DNA of 64,000 nt, taken from IMG/VR virus record IMGVR_UViG_3300021425_004462, positions 58,060 through 122,059 of that record; one strand, 5' to 3'. The notes beneath the pieces are model-generated. The model made no database searches. It had not been told where the DNA came from and saw only the letters and a program-made list of their open reading frames with translations. Below, piece by piece: positions 23,250 to 33,100 of this stretch (positions within the stretch are counted from its first letter, which is position 1; every line of letters begins with the position of its first letter). This stretch comes from a virus. A program made the position numbers and the translations under genes.

Positions 23250-25153
23250 TGAAGAAAAAAATCTTAATACATAGTAATCATTGTAAAGCGTATACGGGTT
23301 TTGGTAAAAATGCTAAAAACATTCTACTCCATTTACATAAAACAGGTAAATATGAAATAGTAGAATTTTCAAACGGCATTAAATGGGGAGACCCTTCTTT
23401 AAGTTTATTACCATGGAAAGCTCAAGGTTCGCTACCAAACGACCCCTCTATAATTAAAAAAATAAATCAAGATCAAGCCTTATACAGAAACGCTGGTTAT
23501 GGCGGGCAAACTATAGACAAAATTATAGAAGAAGAGAAACCAGATCTTTATTTAGGGATTGAAGATATTTGGGCCTTTTCTGGTTATACAGACAAAAAAT
23601 GGTGGAATAAAATAAATTGCGCAATCTGGACTACCCTAGATAGCCTACCAATTTTACCCGAAGCAGTTAGCGCCGCTCCTAAAATAAAAAATTATTTCAC
23701 TTGGTCTTCTTTCGCATCTAAAGCTTTAAACAAACTAGGGTATGATCATGTAAAAACCTTACATGGAGCAATAGATTGTAAAAATTTTTACAAAATTAAA
23801 GATGAAAAAAAATTAAATCTTAGGAAAAAATTCAATATAAGCGACAAAGATTTCGTAATTGGTTTTGTATTCAGGAATCAACTAAGAAAATCTGTACCAA
23901 ACTTATTAGAAGGTTATAAAATTTTCTGCAAAGAAAACCCTGACTGTTCCGCAAAACTTCTATTGCATACTCACTGGAAAGAAGGTTGGGATATAACTTC
24001 CTTAATTAAAGAAAAAGGCATTAACCCTAAAAACATTTTAACAACCTATATCTGCTCTCATTGTAAAAATTTTGAAATAAAACCTTACGAAGAAGAGGGC
24101 AAGGATTGTCGACTTTGTGGTGCAGAAAAATCACAGGTAACTCCAAACACAAAATTAGGAGTTACAGAGTCTCAACTTAATGAAATATACAATATCATGG
24201 ATGTTTACTGCCATCCATTTACTAGCGGAGGTCAAGAAATACCAATACAAGAAGCTAAATTAACAGAGCTTGTTACCCTAGTAACAAATTATAGTTGCGG
24301 AGAAGACTGCTGTACAGAAGAAAGCGGAGGCTTACCATTAAATTGGTCTGAATACAGAGAACCTGGAACTCAATTTATTAAAGCCAGTACAAGCGCAAAA
24401 AGCATAGCAAATCAACTAAAAAAAGTTTTAAAAATGAAGCCCGCAAAACTAAAAGAGTTAGGGCAAAAAGCTAGAAACTTTGTTATAAATAATTATAGCA
24501 CTGAAGTTATAGGAAAAAAACTTGAAGATTTAATAGATGGCATGCCTAAAGTAGATTGGGATTTTGATTTCAAGCCTGTAGAAAAAAACCCAGACTATAA
24601 CCCCCCAGAAATTAAAGATGATGGAGATTTCGTAAAAGATCTATACAAAAATATTCTTCAACTCGAGGTCGGAGAATCCGATGAAGGTTATCTCCACTGG
24701 ATTAAAAGACTTTCCTCAGATATGGATAGAGACTCCGTGTTAGCTTATTTTAAAAATGTAGCTAAAAAAGAAAACAAAAAAAACGAAAAGATAGATTTTA
24801 GAGACATACTGGATAAAGATGACGAAGGAAAAAGATTGCTTTTCTCTATACCAGAAAGTATTGGAGATATATACATGTGCACATCTTTATTAAAAAATAT
24901 AAAAAAATTATACCCCAAATATAATATTTATTTTGCAACAAAACCAGAATATTTTGAAATTTTAGAAGGTAACCCTTATATACATAAAGTTATACCTTAT
25001 AGTAACAGTCTAGACAGTCTTCCTGCCATGGAGGGACAAGGCAACCATAAAGGTTATTTCGAAATAGCTTTCCTACCCTTTATCGGCACACAAAGAATGT
25101 TAAATTACATACATAATGGAAAGGATAAAATACAATTTAATATATGCACTTAA
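23249..25153 (+). CDS. GT4 with inserted zinc ribbon, DUF4214 segment and GT9 N-lobe
   Basis: A 634-residue mosaic. Residues 1-450 are a GT4-like GT-B enzyme, including FVIGFVFRNQLRKSVPNLLEGYKIF at the inter-lobe hinge and TSGGQEIPIQEAKLTELVTLV as the donor block. Inside it, near 270-290, CSHC and CRLC form a zinc-ribbon-like insert. Residues about 460-510 (FVKDLYKNILQLEVGESDEG, then WIKRLSSDMDRDSVLAYF) resemble DUF4214. From about 530, RLLFSIPESIGDIYMCTSLLKNIKKL begins a GT9 heptosyltransferase N-lobe, which stops at the point where the C-lobe should start. The next gene supplies that lobe and overlaps by 10 bases. Likely builds the same glycan as the neighbouring operon. Confidence 0.7.
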   Translation: MKKKILIHSNHCKAYTGFGKNAKNILLHLHKTGKYEIVEFSNGIKWGDPSLSLLPWKAQGSLPNDPSIIKKINQDQALYRNAGYGGQTIDKIIEEEKPDLYLGIEDIWAFSGYTDKKWWNKINCAIWTTLDSLPILPEAVSAAPKIKNYFTWSSFASKALNKLGYDHVKTLHGAIDCKNFYKIKDEKKLNLRKKFNISDKDFVIGFVFRNQLRKSVPNLLEGYKIFCKENPDCSAKLLLHTHWKEGWDITSLIKEKGINPKNILTTYICSHCKNFEIKPYEEEGKDCRLCGAEKSQVTPNTKLGVTESQLNEIYNIMDVYCHPFTSGGQEIPIQEAKLTELVTLVTNYSCGEDCCTEESGGLPLNWSEYREPGTQFIKASTSAKSIANQLKKVLKMKPAKLKELGQKARNFVINNYSTEVIGKKLEDLIDGMPKVDWDFDFKPVEKNPDYNPPEIKDDGDFVKDLYKNILQLEVGESDEGYLHWIKRLSSDMDRDSVLAYFKNVAKKENKKNEKIDFRDILDKDDEGKRLLFSIPESIGDIYMCTSLLKNIKKLYPKYNIYFATKPEYFEILEGNPYIHKVIPYSNSLDSLPAMEGQGNHKGYFEIAFLPFIGTQRMLNYIHNGKDKIQFNICT

Positions 25154-26298
25154 TAGAACAATATGCACTTTCGTGTGGAGTTAAAATAGATAAGCCACAT
25201 ATTGAAGAATCATTCTTTCCAGTACCTTTTGAAAAATACATAACCATTCATGCTAGTAGCGGCATGGACTCCAAAAACTATGATTACTATTCAGACGTCA
25301 TAGAAATGATTACTCCATATTTAGCAGAAAAAGATATTCATATTATACAGATTGGAGCCAAAGACGACATAAAATTAGATGGCTGTGAACATTTAAACGG
25401 AACAACTACAATAAGACAGACATCTTATATAATTAAAAATAGTTTATTACATTTTGGCAACGACTCATTCTCAACTCATGTAGCTTCAGGTTTTAATAAA
25501 AAAATAGTTTGCCTATATAGTATATTATACAAAGAATGTTGCGGCCCATATTGGGGCGATAAAAACAATCAGATCTTAATAGAGTCACACAGAAACGGAC
25601 TGAAACCGTCTTTTTCGAACAAAGAATCTCCCAAAAGTATTAATTTAATAAATCCAGAAACTATAGCCTCCAGCATACTAAATTTACTAGAGATAGATAA
25701 TGAATTAGAAAAAATTAATACAATATACATAGGTAAGGAATACGCTTCATCATCAGTTTCTGTTGTTCCAAACTATGTAATGCCATCAAATTTTGCGCAA
25801 GGACAACCAATGAATATATGGGGCCACGAGTTCTTCGATGAGGGAAATATAGTCCAATGGGCATATGGAAGAAAATGTAATATTTTTTTAAAACAGAACA
25901 TGTCAGTAAAATACCTAGACACAATAAGGCAAAACATTAATCAAATCAATTATTTCATAAATGATAATACTGACGCGAAATACTTTGAAGTTTTAGAGAG
26001 AGGAGGTATTAATTTTAAACTAGTTTGTGAAGATGCAAATAAAATCAATGAGTACAGAACGAAATTTTTCGACTGGAACATTCACCTAGTAGAAAAAAAA
26101 CAAAAAAAAGACCTTGACATAATAGACAAAATCTGCGATAATACTCGCTATAAAAGCTCCCTACAAATACTATCAAATGGAAAAATGTATAATAGCAAAG
26201 CAGCCTGGAGGCAAGATATCACAGAAAGTGATAAAATTATAGATTGCGATGAATTCTGGGAGCAAGTAGAACACTTCAAACTTTACAACAAAAATTAA
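25144..26298 (+). CDS. GT9 C-lobe with a second glycosyltransferase-like domain
   Basis: A 384-residue protein. Residues 1-170 form the donor-binding lobe of a GT9 enzyme: FEKYITIHASSGMDSKNYDYY, then IIQIGAKDDIKLDGCEHLNGTTTIRQTSYIIKNSLLHFGNDSFSTHVAS (the conserved G-N-D-S-x-x-x-H-x-A block) and KKIVCLYS. It has no N-lobe of its own; that half is the end of the preceding gene, in the frame reached by a -1 shift. No canonical slippery heptamer lies at the overlap, so translational coupling into a two-chain enzyme is likelier than frameshifting. The C-terminal 200 residues (NIWGHEFFDEGNIVQWAYGRK and beyond) are not recognised. Confidence 0.65.
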   Translation: MHLIEQYALSCGVKIDKPHIEESFFPVPFEKYITIHASSGMDSKNYDYYSDVIEMITPYLAEKDIHIIQIGAKDDIKLDGCEHLNGTTTIRQTSYIIKNSLLHFGNDSFSTHVASGFNKKIVCLYSILYKECCGPYWGDKNNQILIESHRNGLKPSFSNKESPKSINLINPETIASSILNLLEIDNELEKINTIYIGKEYASSSVSVVPNYVMPSNFAQGQPMNIWGHEFFDEGNIVQWAYGRKCNIFLKQNMSVKYLDTIRQNINQINYFINDNTDAKYFEVLERGGINFKLVCEDANKINEYRTKFFDWNIHLVEKKQKKDLDIIDKICDNTRYKSSLQILSNGKMYNSKAAWRQDITESDKIIDCDEFWEQVEHFKLYNKN

Positions 26299-26299
26299 T

Positions 26300-27121
26300 A
26301 TGTCAACAAAAACAACCGCAGATAATTCAGTAACATACGAAGCGCAAACTTCAATTAAAACTTCTAAAAAATCGATACCAGAAAAATATTTAAAAGGTCC
26401 AGGTCGTTTTTGTAGAGATGGATTTGGACTATTAAATGAAGTATCATACGAATTTGATGAAGATGGCTCAGTGAATTGGAGATCTATGATCAAAGATGAA
26501 CATTTATTCCCAAATAAATCATGGTTCGATTTACGCAAAAAAGATGTACCGAGAACAATCGACGGACTAAAAGATCATCAATTGCTTATTAAATTGTCGG
26601 GAATCAAAGAGCTTGCCAAACTGCGAGGGTTCTCGGACGTATCTTATGAAGTTGTTAAATGTCAATCAGATCACGTTGCAGTTATCTGTAGAGTAACTTT
26701 TTTACCTAATTACGAAACAGGAGGTAAAGCTGTAACCTTTCAAGATATGGCGAATGCAACTTTAAACAATACAAGTAGTTTTGCAACAAAGTTTTTAGAG
26801 ACTATAGCCTGCAACCGCGCATTTGTACGCTGTGTTAGAAACTTTCTTAACGTTCATATCGTTGGAGATGATGAAATAGACAAATCTTCTCTTAATAATA
26901 ATACACAAGTTAATGTATCCGCAACACTGACACCCTATTCAATGATAGAAAATTTAGCTAAAGATAAATTAAATTGTGGAAACTTTGAAGAATTTAAAGT
27001 TGTTCTTCGTGACTGGTGGGCCGCAGGTAAATATAAAAACGACGAAGTTAAAAACTGGAACGACTATTCAGATATTCCCGCAACACAAGCAAGAATATTA
27101 ATGAAAGTAATAAACGAATAA
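26300..27121 (+). CDS. possible Rad52-like ssDNA annealing protein
   Basis: A 273-residue protein. The central stretch, LAKLRGFSDVSYEVVKCQSDHVAVICRVTFLP, then VTFQDMANATLNN, then ETIACNRAFVRCVRNFLNVHIVGDDEID, has the strand-strand-helix order and the basic helix (R-A-x-x-R-x-x-R-x-x-L) seen in Rad52-type annealing proteins. The match is by pattern only. The N-terminus is polar and probably disordered (MSTKTTADNSVTYEAQTS); a small C-terminal helical part follows residue 200. It starts one base after the preceding gene and ends 3 bases from the convergent tail gene. Together with the putative ssDNA-binding protein at 22689 and the early promoter, a recombination role is plausible. Another phage DNA-binding function cannot be excluded. 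Confidence 0.4.
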   Translation: MSTKTTADNSVTYEAQTSIKTSKKSIPEKYLKGPGRFCRDGFGLLNEVSYEFDEDGSVNWRSMIKDEHLFPNKSWFDLRKKDVPRTIDGLKDHQLLIKLSGIKELAKLRGFSDVSYEVVKCQSDHVAVICRVTFLPNYETGGKAVTFQDMANATLNNTSSFATKFLETIACNRAFVRCVRNFLNVHIVGDDEIDKSSLNNNTQVNVSATLTPYSMIENLAKDKLNCGNFEEFKVVLRDWWAAGKYKNDEVKNWNDYSDIPATQARILMKVINE

Positions 27122-27124
27122 AGT

Positions 27125-30100
27125 TTAAAAATTATTTTCTAGTTTAGATATTCTTTCTTCTAAAGACTCTATTGTTTTTTGTTGCTCTTTAATAGCTCCA
27201 ACTAAAAATGGAATTATACCATCGTATTTAAGACCAAGGTATCCATCTTCTCTTTGCTTAACTAAATGAGGAGCAATCTTCTTAACATCTTGAGCGATCA
27301 AGCCATAATCTTTTCCGGAATAAATTTTAGACTTATTATTCCACTCAAACTCAACTCCTTTTATTGATAATATTTTAGATAAAGGGTTTTTGATTTCAAT
27401 AATATTATCTTTAAGTCTTTTATCTGAAGAAGATCCATAGAAAGCCACAACATCTCCAGTTACAGTTAAACTAGTTCCTGTTATATCTCCTCCGTTCAAA
27501 CTTGAGCTTGCATTTATGGTTGTACCATTTATAGTAGGAGAAGTTATCGATGTGCTAGTTAAATCAGTTATAGTTGCTTCAGCGGAAGTTATATTTTTAG
27601 CATTAGAAATAGTTGCATGATTTATTGTAATGAGATCTGAAGCAGACTGCCCTAATGCAAATTTATTATCGCCGTTAAGTATTCCTGCCATAAAGAAATT
27701 CTCATTATGAGTTCGTATATAAGCAGTGCCATTATTATCGTAGTCATCTTGATCTCCTATAGTAAGAATATCTTTCACTACAGATGATTCTGTGATTAAT
27801 AATTTTGTTGCGACACTAGAAAATTGTGCACCTAAACTCCGCCAATCACTTGTGTTTTGATCTGGGCGCTTATTAACATTATCTCTTAAAGCTATATAAT
27901 CAGAACCGCCGTAACGAACTATATCTACATTAAGATTATCCCCTACAGCGCCCTTATAATTGGTTGCATCATTCCACTCCCCCCTATAACTAGGCCCTGA
28001 GCCTCGCTCGCCCCTATCACCTTTAAAAGTCACAGAGAAAGTTTGCTTTTTAGTGATTGGAGAGGCAGAAACTTGACCCTTAAAATCCTTAACTGTAATA
28101 TTATAGTTAATAAATGCTCCATTATCTGTAGATTTAAATCCAGAAGCATCAGCAAAAATTAATGTTTTACTTGAAATTGATTGAGATCCGGCAGTTATAT
28201 TTGAAGAAGGGCTCGCTTGAACAAAAAATTCTCCATCCGATAGCTGAGACCCGCTAGTTACTTCGCCCGCTGCGCTTCCATATTTTCTAGGTGTTAATGC
28301 AACACTTCCAAGGAAAACTTGAATATTTGTACCAGATCCAGTTGGTGATGGATCATTTTCTAAATCATAAGTTAAGCCATGATGCTCATTACTTAATATA
28401 ATAGTGGTGGCATTAGAACCAGCTCTTAAAGCAAAAATACTTATTTGATCTGAAGCCAATTCAGAGTTGGCCGAACCTGTTTCAGAAAAATTACAAGTTA
28501 TAGTCGCTAAAAGACTCTCTGAAGTACCTTTAATATCAGCGGGAGGCACATAAACAATTTCATCTAAATCTTCAATGTAAGAGCCTTCGGTATAAGATCC
28601 TCCCCCTATTCGTTTTAGTGTGCCGAGTCCACTTTTTGAATATTTATAAAATTTATTCCCCCCAAGATCATTGCGAGGGGCAGCGCTTATAGTTATATCG
28701 CCAGAAGTTATTTTGGTTAAATCATCTTCATTGTAAGATACGGCCTGAACTGGAGATGCGGTCAGATCAACCGCTCTAGCAGGGCTTCCCTCTTTATTCT
28801 TACTTAAACTTTGTCTTTTTGTAAAAGTTTTTGATTGTCCGTCTTGATCCTTTACAGTAATTTGGTAATCTATATGAGCTATATTAGAGCTAGATGTCCA
28901 ACTAGCTACCTTAAAACTGGGCTTTGTAGTGTTAGAATCAAGAGTTACTCCTGATAGAGTAGTTTCAACATGAAATTGTTCAGGTGCTAAATTTGCCTTT
29001 ACATTTTGATAAGAAAAAGATGTAACCCCCTCAAAAACAGATATAGTATTTAAAGTATTATCAAAATTTAAATTTTCTTGGTTATTAGCTCCCAAGGTTA
29101 CAGGTACATTTGAAAATTCTTGAGACATAACGACCGTCAAGGCATTAGAGCCTTCTTTTAACCCGAAAATAGTAGTCCTGTCTTCAGCAACAAATTCAAA
29201 GTCGGAACTTGATTCATTATTACTTCCGTCCCAAGATCTGCATTTAATTTTTATAGGAAGATCGTTAGATTCATAGGTTCCAGCAATTTTGCCGCTTCCA
29301 GAACCTATAGCGAGAGTTATTTTTTTATCTTTTGTTTTATAAGAAGCTGGAGGATTATCTATATCGTTAGGTACAGGTTTAGTGCCTAGGGGGGGATGCA
29401 ATATTTGCCACTCATTATTTGTATTACTGTATTTATAAAAGATAAATTCGGGATTATTATTATGAAAATTAAATCCTTCTACCTCTACGTCTATAGATGT
29501 AGGAGCCCTAACATTCCCAACGGTATCATATTGTATTGTTTGGTCTGTTACGCTTAATTCAATACCCCTGCTTTTCTTACCCTCTCTTGATTTTGTGAAG
29601 GTATACTTTTTATCAAATCTAACAGGAGGAAATTCATCATTAGCAGAATTATCAACGTATTTATTATCAAAAATAGGTAAATCAAGCACAGCTTCGCTAA
29701 CAATATTATCATTAGAATCTATTAATCTTTCAGGTAAATTAAGAATTTCTAATTCTGCCAATTTAACTTGCGCTCCATCTATAGTTCTAGTTATGGTATT
29801 TATTCTATAGTTTGTACCCAAAGTAAAATCCTTTAAATTATGAGCTATTGTTCCAACACTATAAGAATCACTTTCGTATGGACTGCTTGAATCAAAATTA
29901 TAATACTTGTGTCCCCTTCTAAATATTATAGCCGTTTTCCCTTCAGCCAATAGAGACGTTGTAACTTGGCCATACTCATCCGCAACATATGTATGATTTT
30001 CATTCTCTAATAAAACAGTATAAGAATCATTTCCGGGCTGACTGCCGTATACAGTAACAAAGTCGCTAGCTAAAAACAAGTCGGTAGGGCCATTGCCTAG

Positions 30101-33100
30101 ATCTACATTTTCATGTATAGCAGAAACTTTACAAGTAAAAGGAGTCATGGACATTCTTGGTATATGGTCTCCATATTTGTCAATCAGACTTGCTGTACCC
30201 AGAGCGCCATTAATTGACCAATTATTTTCATTATTCTCCAACAAAACAAGGTCAGATGGTTTCAAGCTTTTTCCAGTATAAAAATCAAACCTGACATTAC
30301 CAAAAGTATTAAAAGCGCCAGCAGATAATTTTAAATCATTGCTTTCGTTTTTATCTTCGTCAAAAAATCCATCAAAATCATAATTATATATTTGATTCTC
30401 GACATCCAAATCAACATAAACCGCAGACGCTCCATCTGCAACAAAATCTACAGCCAAAGATCTCTCCATAGAAGTCTTAGCTCCAGAAACATTTATTATA
30501 ACAGAACTATACTGAGGCAAAATACTTGAACTAGATTCATCATTAAATCTTATCATTTTTTCAAAACCAGTAACCGAAAGCTCTGCTTTTGCTAATCTAG
30601 CTCTAAGCGCTCCGTCCGAACCATCGCTAAATAATGATGCGTCATATTTAAATCCTGAAATTTCATAAAGATCTCCATTTCTAGAATTCTTAAACTGATC
30701 GTAAGAGAAAAATTCATAACCATCAGGAGAAGACAATCTAAAAAGAACATCATGAGGACCCATGGTACTATTTTGATATGTTGCAGTAAACACGCACTTA
30801 TCTTCTTGCCTTGCAGGTAAATATGTACCATCAGATTGCTCTACATACATAAAAGATTTAGGCTCTGCACTCATATCAAGAAAAGTGTATTCTGCGCCAT
30901 CAAATTGTTTTAATTTTCCAAAAAGGGTCAATGAGTCTCCATCGAAAAACAGTTTTCCATCAGGAGTTTGAAAAACGAATGTTCCATCTCCACTAACAGC
31001 GAAACCCTGTTGAGGAGCCCCATTACTATCTTTGCTATCTAAGCCTCCAAAACCTGCACTGCGAATTTGCCCGCTTAAATTATTGCCACCGATTTGTAAA
31101 TCTTGACCATATATAACTTCAGATCTTAACTTATCTGCAGTCAAATTATGGATCTTAGCATTTGTTATCGCTGCATTTTGTATATGTGCACTACCTATCG
31201 AAGCATTGGAAAAAGAATGCCACATAGGAGAAGGTATACCCCCTGCATTTCTTGCTATAATAAAATCATCTGTTTCACCAAGTAAATTAATCTTTGCTTC
31301 GTCAACTCCTATACTAGTTCCCTCTCCTGCGGGATGATAGGATGAAGTATCATAACCTCCACTATAAACTATATTTCTTAAAGGATTTGATATTTCTGAA
31401 GTAAGCAGCTCATTACCCCCTCCTTCCCCTACAAGGCCAAGCTCCTCTTTTTGCTGAGAAGTTAACTGTACAATATTTTTATCATGAGTAGGTATTCTTC
31501 CAGTAGCGCTCCAGTAAATAAAAGGGTCTTCTGTTTTTCCAGCTTCAATAACATAACCCGTGCCTTGATAGTAGACAAAGTGCCTCACCCATTCTACAGA
31601 ACCCTCAGAAGTATTGCCTTTAAATGGATTATTTGGCACTAGAGAAAGAGTGTTGGGAAATGCGGTGGTTATATTTTGTTCAAAATCAGATATATCTGTA
31701 GTTTTTACTTGTCCCAAAGTTAACTCTAAACCCTCTAAATTATCAGAGCTTGAGTTACTTGAGCCAGTGAAAGGTCCTTTATTTCCCGCAAAATCTACAG
31801 GTCTAACCCAAAAATATCTACGATCATTTGCGAGACCTTTTTGAGAAGCTTGCACTGAAGGAGCAGAAGCATCTATATTAAATATATTAGTAGCATTTAC
31901 GATATCTCCAGCAAAGTCATTAAATTCTTTAGGGATCTCGCCAATTGTATATTGAACTCCTTCAATTCTTCTATATCCTGTAGAGTTTTGATGTTGACTC
32001 AAAAATTTTCCGTCGCTGAACTCTAAAAATTTATCAGACAAACCTGTGGACTGCCAAACTTCATAATAATCTATATCATTAGGCTTGCTATTAATTAACC
32101 CATTATCTTTTATTTGTGAACCGGGCTGAGACCAATTCAAGAAATAATTTTCAAATGAAGTATTCCCTTCAAGCCCTTCAACCGGTCCAGGAATTTCGTC
32201 TGTTGTTATATTTAGAGCTGGCCCAGGGTATGAATTAGGATTTCTTGAATAATAATTTTTAGGTAGAACCCATACTTTTTCTAAGTTTCCCTGATTATTA
32301 GTGCATTCGAAAAGCTGACCGCTACCAAAATCATCGAAAGGTAATATCTTATAATAATAACCTGTAATTTCTTCTCCAACTTCAGGGTTATCGTCAATAA
32401 TTTGATTAATATTATCACCAAAACTTAAATCTCCTGCACCCAAAACGCTTTTCACGAAAGGAGCTTCTCCCCTAATAGGTTTTTTATTAGAATCTAGAAT
32501 AGAAAAATTTTCTTTATCAGACCTATATAAAACAACTTCGCTAGTTTTTTCGCCTCTTCCATTGGCGTAATTAAAATTAAATTTTACTTTAGTTACTTGA
32601 TCTTTAGAATCAGCGGTAAAACCTTGAGTCTTAATGACTGGAGGAGGATTATCTCCTATGATTCTTTCTTTTTGAATTACTTCCCCTAAATTATTAATAA
32701 TACCAAGCTCTAGACCCACAGATCTTTTACCGCTTTCAGGCAGATACTTATCTCCATGTATTTGATTATTTAATTCGCGAGTATATTCAAAGTTATAAAA
32801 AACCTTGGCATTATGTATGTTTCCTACAAGAGGTCTATTACCAAGGTCGTCTACATTCGATGACAAAGTATCATTACCTTCGGTTATTCCAGTTAAAAAT
32901 TCATTAGTATGAGGATCAAATAAAGAACCGCTAATTCCAACTATTCCAGGAACAACATCTTGTTTAAATAAAAATTTATATTGATTTAAATCTACTAAAT
33001 TACCGACGCCATCAACAACATCCCAATTAAAAATGAGATCATCTTCTCTTTCGTCAAATCTAATATTATCTAACTTAATGGAAGTAGCAACTTTTTTTAG

